This document shows, piece after piece, positions 25,732 through 34,624 of a stretch of DNA of 64,000 nucleotides (within the stretch, counting starts at the first letter, position 1; each line of letters opens with the position of its first letter). Under the pieces are notes generated by a model. It made no database searches and was not told where the DNA came from. It was given only the letters and a program-made list of their open reading frames with translations. The translations under genes and the position numbers were made by a program. The stretch spans positions 992,001 to 1,056,000 of the forward strand of contig JAJHOH010000001.1 of the NCBI GenBank assembly GCA_021651055.1. Reading direction: 5' to 3'. This DNA is from Candidatus Manganitrophus morganii. Its GTDB lineage: Bacteria; Nitrospirota; Nitrospiria; SBBL01; Manganitrophaceae.

Positions 25732-25827
25732 TCGTGAAAAGGGCAAACTATCCGAGAGGGTAGGACGCAAAGCCAAGAGACCGATGAGTAGGGGATCCGC
25801 TTCCCACGGTTCGTCTGGTTGCCATGA
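25732..25827 (+). ncRNA. Cyclic-di-GMP-I (GEMM-I) riboswitch aptamer
   Basis: The core AAAAGGGCAAACTATCC-GAGA-GGGTAGGACGCAAAGCC shows the GEMM-I signature: GGGCAAAC, a stem capped by a GNRA tetraloop (GAGA), then GGACGCAAAGCC. A second stem follows with GACCGATGAGTAGGGGATCC and the 3' part CTGGTTGCC. A short P1 can form from TCGTG (25732-25736) and CATGA (25823-25827). A terminator hairpin sits 24 bases downstream, so ligand binding can control transcription of the FN3 gene. Family recognition is strong; ON or OFF logic is not determined. Confidence 0.85.
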
Positions 25828-25850
25828 CGATGCCGGCGCATCTTTAGGCA

Positions 25851-25879
25851 AAAGCCCATTCCGAGGAATGGGCTTTTTT
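25851..25879 (+). terminator. Terminator behind the first GEMM riboswitch
   Basis: AAGCCCATTCC (25852-25862) pairs with GGAATGGGCTT (25865-25875) and is followed by a run of six T. It lies between the first aptamer and the second GEMM-like element, the normal place for a riboswitch expression platform. Confidence 0.9.
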
Positions 25880-25892
25880 ATTTTATCGACCT

Positions 25893-25948
25893 TTGCACAG
25901 AGCAAACTCTTCGAAAGGGGAGGACGCAGAGCAACGGGGCTAAAGAAA
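25893..25948 (+). ncRNA. Second GEMM-I element, 5' half only (interrupted)
   Basis: TTTGCACAGAGCAAACTC followed by TTCGAAAGGGGAGGACGCAG and AGCAACGGGGCTAAAG repeats the 5' half of a GEMM-I aptamer: CACAG-x-GCAAAC, a GAAA tetraloop stem, GGACGCA and GGCTAAA. The expected 3' half (GGTAGGCAGCGGGGTTACC-like) is not seen; a G-rich inverted repeat starts where it should be. It may be a broken second aptamer of a former tandem pair. Confidence 0.65.
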
Positions 25949-26035
25949 GGGTGTAGGGGGTAGGGTATAGGGGGTAGTGAGAGGGGATAGGGTTTGGATT
26001 TTTCTACACCCTACACCCTGATTCATCACACCCGA
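25949..26035. repeat. G-rich inverted repeat with potential G-quadruplex
   Basis: GGG-TGTA-GGGGG-TA-GGG-TATA-GGGGG (25949-25974) has four G runs with loops of 2-4 bases, a textbook quadruplex pattern. Further on, CTACACCCTACACCC (about 26004-26018) is nearly complementary, so a long hairpin could form instead. The block replaces the 3' half of the second GEMM element. Confidence 0.6.
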
Positions 26036-26076
26036 CACCCTTTCCCTTTCCTCTTCACCTTCTTCCATGCCCGCCG

Positions 26077-26112
26077 AGCCGCCAAAGGATTTTTCTTTGG
26101 CGGCTTTTTTTT
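26077..26112 (+). terminator. Second terminator, directly before the FN3 gene
   Basis: AGCCGCCAAAG (26077-26087) pairs with CTTTGGCGGCT (26095-26105), followed by a run of eight T. It ends 6 bases before the GGAGG ribosome site of the FN3 gene, so it acts as a second control point on the same leader. Confidence 0.9.
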
Positions 26113-26132
26113 CTGCATGGAGGCGACACAAC

Positions 26133-29100
26133 ATGCGAACACAACGGACGAAGCGAAGCGCTCTGGTGATCCTCGGTTTTCTTCTCGTTCTCAATTGGAC
26201 GACCGCCGCCATGGCAGCGAATGCCTCTCTCTCTTGGGATGCAAATACGGAGAGCGATCTGGCCGGCTACAAAGTCTACTTTGGAACCGCCTCCAGAAGT
26301 TACGGCGCCCCCGTCGACGTCGGCAATCAAACCGCCTACACCGTCACCGGGCTGAGTGAAGGCCAAACCTATTACTTCGCCGTCACCGCTTATAACGACG
26401 CCGACGCCGAGAGCGCTTTTTCCGCCGAGGTCAGCAAAACCTTTGCCGATACGGTCTCCCCCGTTCTCTCTTCAATGGCCGCCGGCAGCATCACCAGCAC
26501 CGGCGCCGTCATCACCTGGACGACGAACGAAGCCGCCACCGCTCAAGTCGAATATGGAACGACGACCGCCTACGGATCTTCATCGGCCCTCCGCAGCACC
26601 CTTCTCACCAGCCACACGCGCACCCTCAGCGGCCTCGCCCCCTCGACCCTTTATCATTACCGGGTCATCAGCCGGGACGCCGCAGGAAACACCGCCGCCT
26701 CCGGCGATAACACCTTCACCACCGCCGTTGCGCCCGACACAACACCCCCCGCGATCTCCGGCATTTCCGCCGGCAACCTCACCCCGACCTCCGCGACCGT
26801 CAGCTGGACCACCAACGAGTCGGCCGACACTCAGATCCAATACGGTCCGACCACGGCGTACGGATCTTCAACCACCCTCAATACAACCCTCTCCACGGCT
26901 CACAGCCAAAACCTGACCGGGCTGACCGGCGCTACCACCTATCATTATCGTGTCCTCAGTAAAGACGCCGCCGGGAACCTCGCCACCTCCGGCGACAACA
27001 CCTTCACCACCCCGGCCCCGCCCGATACCACGGCGCCGACCCTTTCCGGCATCACGATCAACAATCTCCTCTCCACCTCTGTCGTGATTGCGTGGACAAC
27101 GAATGAAGGGGCGACCTCCCAGGTGGAATATGGAACCACCACCGCCTACGGCGCTTCTTCGGCCCTCAATACCACCCTCGTTGCAAGCCATACGAGAACG
27201 TTGAGCAACCTGAGCCCTTCGACGACCTATCACTACCGGATCATCAGCAAAGACGCCGCTGATAATATTGCGACGTCAGGGGACAGAATCTTCACGACGC
27301 CGGCCCCCCCCGACACGACACCGCCGGCCTTTTCCGGAATTGCCGCCGGAAACCTCACCAGCAACAGCGCCACGATCAGCTGGACGACGAATGAACTTGC
27401 CGACACCCAAGTTCAATACGGCACCACCACGGCTTATGGATCGACGACCACACTCAACAGCGTGCTGTCCACTTCCCACAGCCAGGGGTTGACCGGGCTT
27501 TCCGCTTCCACCACCTATCACTTCCGGGTTCTCAGCAAAGATGCCGCCGGAAATCTCGCGACCTCCGGGGATCACACCTTTACCACACCGGCCCCGCCCG
27601 ATACCACACCGCCGACCTTCTCTGGAATCTCTGCCGGCTCCATCAGCAGCAGCAGCGTCACCATCAGCTGGACCACCAATGAGTTGTCCGATACCCAAGT
27701 TCAGTACGGCACGACCACGGCATATGGATCTTCTTCCGTCCTCAATACAACACTGGCCACGGCGCACAGCGAACGCCTGATCGGGCTGACTCCAGCTACG
27801 ACCTATCACTTCCGTGTTCTCAGCAAAGACGCCGCCGGAAATCTCGCGACCTCGGGCGACAACACCTTCGTTACCCCGGCGCCGCCGGATAATAATCCTC
27901 CAACTTTTTCGGGGATCACCGCCAGCGGCCTGACGGCAGACTCGGTCGTGATCACTTGGAATACCAATGAAGCTTCCACCACCCGGGTGGAATATGGACT
28001 CACCACCGCATACGGCTCTCTCTCTACACTTGATTCGACTTTGGTAACGAATCACACCCGGACCTTGAGCGGCCTCAATCCTTCCACGACGTATCATTTC
28101 CGGGTCCTCAGCAAAGACGCCGCCGACAATACCGCCGCCTCCGGAGACCGCACCTTCACCACTTCTGCGGCGCTCGACACAACTGCGCCGATCCTTTCCG
28201 CCATTGCGGCAGGAACCGTGACGGCCACTTCGGCGGTCATCGGCTGGACGACGAATGAAGCCGCCACAGCCCAAGTGGAATATGGAACCACCACGGCCTA
28301 CGGCGCGACATCCGCGCTCGATAACACCCTCTTAACCGGTCATACGAGAACGTTAAGCAATTTGACCCCTTCGACCACTTACCACTTCCGGGTCATTAGC
28401 AAAGATGCCGCCGACAATACCGCCACCTCCGGCGACAATACCTTTACGACAACGGCACCGCCCGATACAATGGCGCCGGCCCTCTCTGGAATCGCTGCGG
28501 GGGATCTCACCAGCAGCAGCGCCACGATCAGCTGGACGACGAATGAATTGAGCGACACTCAAATCCAGTACGGCACGACGACGGCGTATGGATCGACCAC
28601 CTCGCTGAACAGTACGATGACGACCTCCCACAGCCAAAATCTGACCGGCCTCTCTCCTTCCACCCTCTATCACTACCGCGTTCTCAGCAAAGATGCCGCG
28701 GGAAACCTGGCGACCTCCGGCGACAACACCTTTACTACCCCGGCCCCGCCCGATACCACGGCGCCGACCCTCACGACGATCGCCGCCGGTAACCTCACCA
28801 GCAACGGCGTCACGATTACCTGGACCAGCAACGAGCCGGCCGACACACAGGTCCAATTCGGCACGACCACTTCTTACGGATCGACCACTTCGTTGAACGG
28901 CGCGATGACGACCTCCCATAGCCAAAATCTGACGGGCCTCTTGGCCTCCACGACCTATCATTTCCGGGTCCGAAGCAGAGACGCGGCCGGGAACCTGGCG
29001 ACCTCCGGCGACAACATTTTCACGACACCGGCCCTCCCGGATACGGCGGCGCCGACCCTCTCCGGCATCACGACCGGCAATCTTACTTCCTCCTCCGTCG

Positions 29101-30101
29101 TGATCTCTTGGAATACAAATGAGCCGGCCACCGCGCGCGTGGAGTACGGGACGACAACGGCCTACGGCGCTCTCTCCACGCTCGACGCCACCCTCGGGAC
29201 CGGGCACACCCGGACCTTGAACAACCTCAATCCGTCCACGACGTATCACTTCCGTGTGATCAGCAAAGACGCCGCCGACAACACCGCCCTCTCCGGCGAC
29301 CGCACCTTCACCACCGCCGCGACCCCCGACACAACCGGGCCGGGGCTCTCTCAAATCACGGCGGGGGATCTCCGGGCCGACCGGGTGGCGATCAGCTGGG
29401 GAACCGATGAGCCTGCAACCACCCAGGTGGAATATGGAACGACGGCGGCGTATGGTAACCTGACCACGTTGAATGCCACGCTGATGAACAGCCACTCGGA
29501 AATCCTCTCCGGTCTCCAATCCGAGACCGTTTATCACTACCGGGTCCGAAGCGCCGATGCCGCGGGAAATCTCTCGGTGTCGGACGACCAGACCTTTACG
29601 ACGGCCGCGTTGGGCGATGTCACCCCGCCGGCAGACGTCGAGCGCTTCAGGGCCGTCCCGGGCGTTCAGAACGTCACCCTCGATTGGGTCAATCCTTCCG
29701 AACTCGATTTCGCGGGGGTCCGTATCCTCTATCGAACCGATCGCTTCCCGGCCGATCTGAACGACGGAACGATCCTTGGGGATTTCGCGGGACAATCGAA
29801 CGAATCGGTCAGCGTGATTCATGCCGGGCTGGAGAGCAACGTGACCTATTATTATTCCGCCTCCAGCTACGACCGTTCCGGCAACTTCCAGAACACGGCG
29901 CGCGCCTCGGCCATGCCGATGGGAATCGCGGAAAGCCGATCGACGTCTCAAGGGGATGGCGGGGCCGCGTCCGGCGGCGGCTGTGCGATGAATCTCCCCG
30001 AAAACGGCCCGTCCGCAGGACCGCTCGACTCGGCCGAATGGTTGGGTCTGATCGGGATCATTCTGGCGGGGCTGCTTCGGAAGGGTCAAAGAAAGCAGTA
30101 A
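26133..30101 (+). CDS. Giant secreted fibronectin type III repeat protein with C-terminal sorting tail
   Basis: A 1322-residue exported protein. The ATG at 26133 follows GGAGG; a longer frame to 26067 would cross the terminator hairpin. Signal: RSALVILGFLLVLNWTTAAMA. An FN3 domain (about 30-105, ASLSWDANTESDLAGYKVYF) is followed by 11 tandem 96-residue FN3-like units (pattern DTTPP...SWTTNE...YGTTTAYG...TTYHFRVLSKDAAGN...FTT), then another FN3 domain (1162-1260). The end has GGGCAMNLPENGPSAG, a hydrophobic helix (WLGLIGIILAGLL) and RKGQRKQ, a Cys-containing tripartite sorting tail like the JDVT/GGC-CTERM class. It is probably a surface adhesin or stalk whose expression is set by cyclic-di-GMP through the upstream riboswitch. 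Confidence 0.85.
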   Translation: MRTQRTKRSALVILGFLLVLNWTTAAMAANASLSWDANTESDLAGYKVYFGTASRSYGAPVDVGNQTAYTVTGLSEGQTYYFAVTAYNDADAESAFSAEVSKTFADTVSPVLSSMAAGSITSTGAVITWTTNEAATAQVEYGTTTAYGSSSALRSTLLTSHTRTLSGLAPSTLYHYRVISRDAAGNTAASGDNTFTTAVAPDTTPPAISGISAGNLTPTSATVSWTTNESADTQIQYGPTTAYGSSTTLNTTLSTAHSQNLTGLTGATTYHYRVLSKDAAGNLATSGDNTFTTPAPPDTTAPTLSGITINNLLSTSVVIAWTTNEGATSQVEYGTTTAYGASSALNTTLVASHTRTLSNLSPSTTYHYRIISKDAADNIATSGDRIFTTPAPPDTTPPAFSGIAAGNLTSNSATISWTTNELADTQVQYGTTTAYGSTTTLNSVLSTSHSQGLTGLSASTTYHFRVLSKDAAGNLATSGDHTFTTPAPPDTTPPTFSGISAGSISSSSVTISWTTNELSDTQVQYGTTTAYGSSSVLNTTLATAHSERLIGLTPATTYHFRVLSKDAAGNLATSGDNTFVTPAPPDNNPPTFSGITASGLTADSVVITWNTNEASTTRVEYGLTTAYGSLSTLDSTLVTNHTRTLSGLNPSTTYHFRVLSKDAADNTAASGDRTFTTSAALDTTAPILSAIAAGTVTATSAVIGWTTNEAATAQVEYGTTTAYGATSALDNTLLTGHTRTLSNLTPSTTYHFRVISKDAADNTATSGDNTFTTTAPPDTMAPALSGIAAGDLTSSSATISWTTNELSDTQIQYGTTTAYGSTTSLNSTMTTSHSQNLTGLSPSTLYHYRVLSKDAAGNLATSGDNTFTTPAPPDTTAPTLTTIAAGNLTSNGVTITWTSNEPADTQVQFGTTTSYGSTTSLNGAMTTSHSQNLTGLLASTTYHFRVRSRDAAGNLATSGDNIFTTPALPDTAAPTLSGITTGNLTSSSVVISWNTNEPATARVEYGTTTAYGALSTLDATLGTGHTRTLNNLNPSTTYHFRVISKDAADNTALSGDRTFTTAATPDTTGPGLSQITAGDLRADRVAISWGTDEPATTQVEYGTTAAYGNLTTLNATLMNSHSEILSGLQSETVYHYRVRSADAAGNLSVSDDQTFTTAALGDVTPPADVERFRAVPGVQNVTLDWVNPSELDFAGVRILYRTDRFPADLNDGTILGDFAGQSNESVSVIHAGLESNVTYYYSASSYDRSGNFQNTARASAMPMGIAESRSTSQGDGGAASGGGCAMNLPENGPSAGPLDSAEWLGLIGIILAGLLRKGQRKQ
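26448..29615 (+). repeat. Array of 11 exact 288-bp FN3 repeats
   Basis: From the first DTVSPV codon (26448) to the DVTPPA codon (29616) is 3168 bases, exactly 11 x 288, with no insertion or deletion. Units fall in two classes: A with (Q/R)VEYGTT and HTRTLS, B with (I/V)Q(Y/F)GTT and HSQNLTG. The order is A-B-A-B-B-A-A-B-B-A, and unit 11 is mixed. This points to duplication of blocks and conversion between units. Confidence 0.9.
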
Positions 30102-30481
30102 AGGCACGCGCCGGTCGTGCCGAGAACGACGGCTTCTAAAAAACTCCCCTATTTTCTCCGTATACCGTTCGTTGCAACGGGACCGCTTCCCGAGGTCCCG
30201 TTGCAACAATCCGACCGCCGACGGTTTATGAATTAAACCGGATAAGGATCTGCCCGATCGCTCTTTATCTTATCCACGTTAAACCCGCTTCGTCCTACTT
30301 GCAGACGGCAATCCACTTCGTTTAGAATAACTCCTGTCTTGATGATGACATAGGAAAACCAATCCCCGCGCCATGGCCAAACGTTCAGATCCAATCCTCC
30401 GTTTCGTTTATTATTCCATGTTTCCGCCGCCGGCCTCCTTTGAGGCCAACCCCTCTTTATCAGGAGCCGCCCTTTCGGAAG
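30102..30481. other. Intergenic region with a perfect inverted repeat
   Basis: About 380 bases without a gene. The notable item is a perfect 14-bp inverted repeat at 30171-30207. Without a T run after it, termination of the FN3 gene there is uncertain. Confidence 0.5.
30171..30207. repeat. Perfect 14-bp inverted repeat
   Basis: GTTGCAACGGGACC (30171-30184) and its exact complement (30194-30207) with a 9-base loop GCTTCCCGA. No T tract follows in either direction, so it may be an operator, an RNA-stabilising hairpin or a mobile palindrome. Confidence 0.75.
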
Positions 30482-32638
30482 ATGAACGCTGAGGAAAAAA
30501 TAAATATCTTGCTTGTGGATGACCGGTCTGAAAACCTTCTCTCTTTGGAGGCGATTCTCGACTCTCCCGATTACCAGATTGTCAAAGCCCAATCGGGCGA
30601 AGAGGCATTAAAACAGCTCCTCCTTCATCCCGATTTCGCCGTTATTCTGCTCGACGTCCAAATGCCGGAGCTCGACGGGTTCGAGACGGCGAAATTGATC
30701 AAGCGCCGGGCGCGGCTGAAGCACATTCCGATTATTTTCCTGACGGCCATCAGCCACGATGAAGACCATCTCTTCAAAGGCTACTCCGTCGGCGCGGTCG
30801 ACTATGTTCTCAAACCGTTCAACGCGCATATTCTCAAATCGAAAGTCTCCGTTTTCGTCGCGCTGTATAAAAAGAATCGGGAGCTGCAACAGGAGCACAA
30901 AGCCAGGGTTGACGCCGAGGCGGCCCGGAACTATCTCTCTTTTTTGGTCGATGCAAACAGTCTGCTCGCCTCTTCTTTGGACTATCGAACCACGCTGAGC
31001 CGGGTGGCTCAGTTGGCCGTCCCCAAACTTGCGGATTGGTGCGTCGTCGACATCCTCGAAGAGGATCAATCGATTGAACGGCTGGCCACCGCGCATATCG
31101 ACCCGGCGAAAGTGAAGCTGGCCTATGAGGTCGAACGCCGATATCCCTCCGATCCGAAGGCGACACGGGGGATTCCGCAGGTGCTTAGAAGCGGCACACC
31201 GGAGATTTATGCTGAGATCAGAGATAATGTATTGGAAGAGAGTGCCCGGGATCCGGAGCATTTACGCATTCTCCGGGAGCTCGGCCTTAGGTCGGTGATG
31301 ATCGTTCCATTGATCGCCCGCGAACGAATCTTCGGCGCCATTACGTTCGTCACGGCGGAGTCGGGCCGCCACTATGCGGAAGAAGATCTCCTCTTCGCTC
31401 AGGACCTCGCCCGGCGCGCCGCCTTGGCCATCGACAATGCGCGGCTTTACTCGATCTCACAGCAAGAGCTAGCCGAGCGGGAGCGGGTGGAGCGGGCGCT
31501 CCAGCAGCTCAATGAGCGGATTCGCGAACAGGCCGGCACGCTCAATGGGATTCTCTCCGCCTCGGTCGACAATATCTATGTGCTCGATCACGAAGGCCGC
31601 TACAAATTCGTCAGCGACGGCGGGGCGGCGGTTTTGGGATTCAGCGCATCCGACATGGTCGGAAAGAATTGGCGCGACTTGGGGCTCCCCGCCGAGGTGA
31701 TGGAACAGTTCGATCGGAGAAGAAAGCAGGTCCTCTCGACCGGCCGGCCGGACAAAAGCGAGGTCCACTTTATGGCGCTGTCGGGGATGCGCTTTTATGA
31801 ATATATTCTCTTTCCGATTTCGACCGAAGGGGGACGGCCTCATGACGTTGTGGTGATCTCCCGAGACATCACGGAGCGCCGCGCGTCGGAAGAAGCGCTG
31901 AAACGGAAGACCCTCGAAGCCGAAGAGTCGAGCCGCCTCAAATCACAGTTTGTGTCGAATGTCTCCCACGAGCTCAGAACCCCGCTCAATGCCATCTTCG
32001 GATACACCCAGCTTTTACTCGATGAAACCTACGGCGCAATCGGACCTGAACAAAAGGAGCCGCTGAAAGGGGTGGCGAGGAATGCCAAAGAGCTCCTCAG
32101 TCTGATCAATCATGTTCTGGATTTGTCGAAAATCGAGTCGGGTAAGGAGACGGTCTCTCCGGAACCGCTCCGGTTGCCCGATTTACTGGAAGAGATCGTA
32201 GAAGGGATGAAACCGCTCTTGGAGAAGAAACCGCTCACGCTTCGCTGGGATGGAATCGAATCGCTCCCCCCGATTGTGTCGGACGGGAACAAGGTGAAGC
32301 AGATCTTGACCAACCTCCTCTCCAATGCGATCAAATTCACACAGAGGGGAAGCATTACCGTTTCGGGAAAAAATCATCCCGAAAGGGAGACCGTCGAGAT
32401 CGCCGTTCAGGATACCGGCATCGGAATTCGGCCGGAAGCGCTTCCGAAGCTCTTCACCGCCTTTTACCAGATCGATGCCGATCTGACCCGGGAATACGAA
32501 GGGGTCGGCCTCGGTTTGAAAATTGCGAAAGACCTTTCCCGCCTGCTTCATGGAGAGATCCGGGTGGAGAGCCGATACGGCGTCGGCTCCACCTTCACCC
32601 TCTCCCTCCCCACCCGGTGGAAGGAGAGGAACGGATGA
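30482..32638 (+). CDS. Hybrid sensor kinase: receiver-GAF-PAS-histidine kinase
   Basis: A 718-residue cytoplasmic protein. Residues 8-125 form a receiver (INILLVDDRSENL, acceptor Asp58 in LLDVQMPELDG, and the Lys in VLKPFN). A GAF domain follows (about 150-320, LLASSLDYRTTLSRVAQLAV ... DWCVVDILEED), then a PAS domain (about 360-475). The kinase core has NVSHELRTPLNAIFGYTQ (His near 500), NLLSNAIKFTQRG, DTGIGIRPEAL and GVGLGLKIAKDLSRLLHGEI. A receiver at the N terminus means the kinase is itself regulated by phosphorylation. Its GAF domain closely resembles the last GAF of the diguanylate cyclase at 45645. ATG at 30482 chosen over an in-frame TTG at 30440. Confidence 0.9.
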   Translation: MNAEEKINILLVDDRSENLLSLEAILDSPDYQIVKAQSGEEALKQLLLHPDFAVILLDVQMPELDGFETAKLIKRRARLKHIPIIFLTAISHDEDHLFKGYSVGAVDYVLKPFNAHILKSKVSVFVALYKKNRELQQEHKARVDAEAARNYLSFLVDANSLLASSLDYRTTLSRVAQLAVPKLADWCVVDILEEDQSIERLATAHIDPAKVKLAYEVERRYPSDPKATRGIPQVLRSGTPEIYAEIRDNVLEESARDPEHLRILRELGLRSVMIVPLIARERIFGAITFVTAESGRHYAEEDLLFAQDLARRAALAIDNARLYSISQQELAERERVERALQQLNERIREQAGTLNGILSASVDNIYVLDHEGRYKFVSDGGAAVLGFSASDMVGKNWRDLGLPAEVMEQFDRRRKQVLSTGRPDKSEVHFMALSGMRFYEYILFPISTEGGRPHDVVVISRDITERRASEEALKRKTLEAEESSRLKSQFVSNVSHELRTPLNAIFGYTQLLLDETYGAIGPEQKEPLKGVARNAKELLSLINHVLDLSKIESGKETVSPEPLRLPDLLEEIVEGMKPLLEKKPLTLRWDGIESLPPIVSDGNKVKQILTNLLSNAIKFTQRGSITVSGKNHPERETVEIAVQDTGIGIRPEALPKLFTAFYQIDADLTREYEGVGLGLKIAKDLSRLLHGEIRVESRYGVGSTFTLSLPTRWKERNG

Positions 32639-32658
32639 TTTTCGCCTTCTGTCGGAAC

Positions 32659-34269
32659 CTACTTTAATTCCTTGAACTCGATTTCCGGATAATGTTTCTG
32701 ATGAAAAGCGCACTCTCTTTCGGTGGAGAATAGGGCAACCATCTGCCCGTCCCGGTCCTGCAAGTGCATCCCGTCCCACCGGAGCCGAATCATCTTGTCG
32801 ATCGCTTGAGGGTCGCCGCTGATCCACCGGGCGGAGGTATAGGGGAGACGCTCCACCGATGTCTCGACATCATATTCATATTGGAGCCGCGCCTGGACGA
32901 CATCGAATTGGAGATTCCCCACCACCGCCAGAATCGGCTCGCGGCGGGCGCCGTCGGGCGAGAAGAGAACCTGCATCACCCCCTCTTCCTCCAATTGCTG
33001 AAGCCCTTTTTGGAATTGTTTGTTCTTGGACAGGTTCCGATTGATCAGAATGCCGAAACATTCCGGATGAAACCGGGGAATGCCGTCATACTTGAGCGAC
33101 GCCACGGAGCAGAGGGTGTCGCCGATGGCGAAGAGGCCGGGATTGACCAACCCCACCACATCGCCGGCGAAGGCCTCTTCGATCGTCTCCCGCTCCCGGC
33201 CGAAGAGGCGGTGCGGCCGGGTCATCCGGACTTTCCGATCGAGCCGGGAATGGTAAACCAGCATATCTTTTTCGAAGCGCCCGGAGCAGACCCGCAGGAA
33301 GGCCATCCGGTCCCGGTGCCGGCGGTCCATGTTGGCCTGGATCTTAAAGATGAATCCGGAGAAAGCCTCGATCCCGGGCGCAACCAGGCCGTGGCTGCTC
33401 ATCCGGGCCCCCGGGGGGGGCGCCAGTTCTTTGAGGCCGGCGAGGAACGGCTCCACGCCAAAGTTGTGGATGGCGCTTCCAAAATAAACCGGCGCCACCT
33501 CTCCCTTTAGAAACCGTTCCCGCTCGAACGAAAATCCGGCCCCCGCCAAAAGCGCCACATCTTCGCAAAGCTGTCGGTAGGCCGACCCGCCGATCTCTTC
33601 CACAAACTGGGGATCGTCGATTTCGCCGACCCAAACCGGCGCCCGCTGTTGACCGCGGACCGTCCTCTGAAAGCGGAGGACCTGTTTCTGCTCCAGATCA
33701 TAGACCCCCTGAAAATCGGGTCCTTCTCCGATCGGCCAGTTCTTCGGCACCGCCCCCATCCCGAGGACTTTTTCGATTTCGTCCAGCAGGTCGAGCGGCG
33801 GCCGGCCCGGCTGGTCCATCTTGTTGATGAAAATCAAAATCGGGATATGCCGCATCCGGCAGACGTCAAAGAGCTTTTTCGTCTGCGGCTCGATCCCCTT
33901 GGCGCCGTCGAGCACCATCACGGCGCTGTCGACCGCCATCAAGGTCCGGTAGGTATCCTCGCTGAAATCCTGATGGCCCGGCGTGTCGAGGAGATTGAAT
34001 CGATCTCCCTGATAATCGAATTGAAGCGCGGTGGAGGTAATGGAGATCCCCCGCGACTGCTCCATCTCCAGCCAGTCGGAGGTGGCATGGCGCTGGTTCT
34101 TGCGCGCCTTCACCGCGCCGGCCAGCTCGATCGCGCCAGAATAAAGCAACAGCTTCTCGGTGAGGGTCGTTTTGCCGGCATCCGGATGGGAGATAATGGC
34201 AAAGGTCCGCCGGCGCTCCACCTCGCGCTTGATTTCTTCGATGACAGCCATCTCGGCCAGTTCAAACAT
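32659..34269 (-). CDS. prfC: Peptide chain release factor 3 (RF3)
   Basis: A 536-residue translational GTPase that recycles RF1/RF2 from the ribosome after termination. Motifs: AIISHPDAGKTTLTEKLL (G1), RGISITSTALQF (G2), LDTPGHQDF (G3), FINKMDQPG (G4). The length and the insert ARKNQRHATSDWLEMEQSRG separate RF3 from EF-G. The C-terminal domain III includes LQQLEEEGVMQVLFSP and VVGNLQFDVVQARLQYEY, typical of PrfC. The ATG at 34269 has a GAGAGAAC site; an in-frame TTG at 34281 is less likely. It is single, with no operon partner. Confidence 0.93.
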   Translation of the reverse strand: MFELAEMAVIEEIKREVERRRTFAIISHPDAGKTTLTEKLLLYSGAIELAGAVKARKNQRHATSDWLEMEQSRGISITSTALQFDYQGDRFNLLDTPGHQDFSEDTYRTLMAVDSAVMVLDGAKGIEPQTKKLFDVCRMRHIPILIFINKMDQPGRPPLDLLDEIEKVLGMGAVPKNWPIGEGPDFQGVYDLEQKQVLRFQRTVRGQQRAPVWVGEIDDPQFVEEIGGSAYRQLCEDVALLAGAGFSFERERFLKGEVAPVYFGSAIHNFGVEPFLAGLKELAPPPGARMSSHGLVAPGIEAFSGFIFKIQANMDRRHRDRMAFLRVCSGRFEKDMLVYHSRLDRKVRMTRPHRLFGRERETIEEAFAGDVVGLVNPGLFAIGDTLCSVASLKYDGIPRFHPECFGILINRNLSKNKQFQKGLQQLEEEGVMQVLFSPDGARREPILAVVGNLQFDVVQARLQYEYDVETSVERLPYTSARWISGDPQAIDKMIRLRWDGMHLQDRDGQMVALFSTERECAFHQKHYPEIEFKELK

Positions 34270-34624
34270 ATGTTCTCTCAACGAATAATGAGGATGAAAG
34301 TGAGAAGAGATAAAGAGGATGCGGGGTCCGCCCGGCGCTCCTGGTTCTCCCGGCGGAACGGCACTCCAGACAGGAGGATGACGGGGCCCTTCGCTTCAGC
34401 AGCGGCCCTTCCCGTCACCCGCGCTTTTCCTTTGCTCATCGGCTCACAAAAGATGAAAAGTACAGGATAATCGGACTCCTGTCAACCCGAGGAGGGACTT
34501 GGGAATGGGATAGGATACGGAGCGGGATTCCCCCCTCCGCGGGAATGACGGCCCGGAAGAGAGCCCGCTTTGGGCTGAGACTTTTGCGGACGGTTACGAA
34601 ACGCTCGCGGGAAAACGGAACCTC
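34270..34624. other. Intergenic region upstream of prfC
   Basis: About 355 bases with no supported gene. A small hairpin (AGCCCGC-TTT-GGGCT type near 34562-34576) lies just beyond the stop of the next reverse-strand gene and may be a weak terminator for it. Confidence 0.4.

Noticed and set aside
26448-29615. Regular 288-bp repeat considered as a repeat array of CRISPR or satellite type
   Set aside because: The repeats are in frame, encode FN3 domains and have no spacer-like unique segments.
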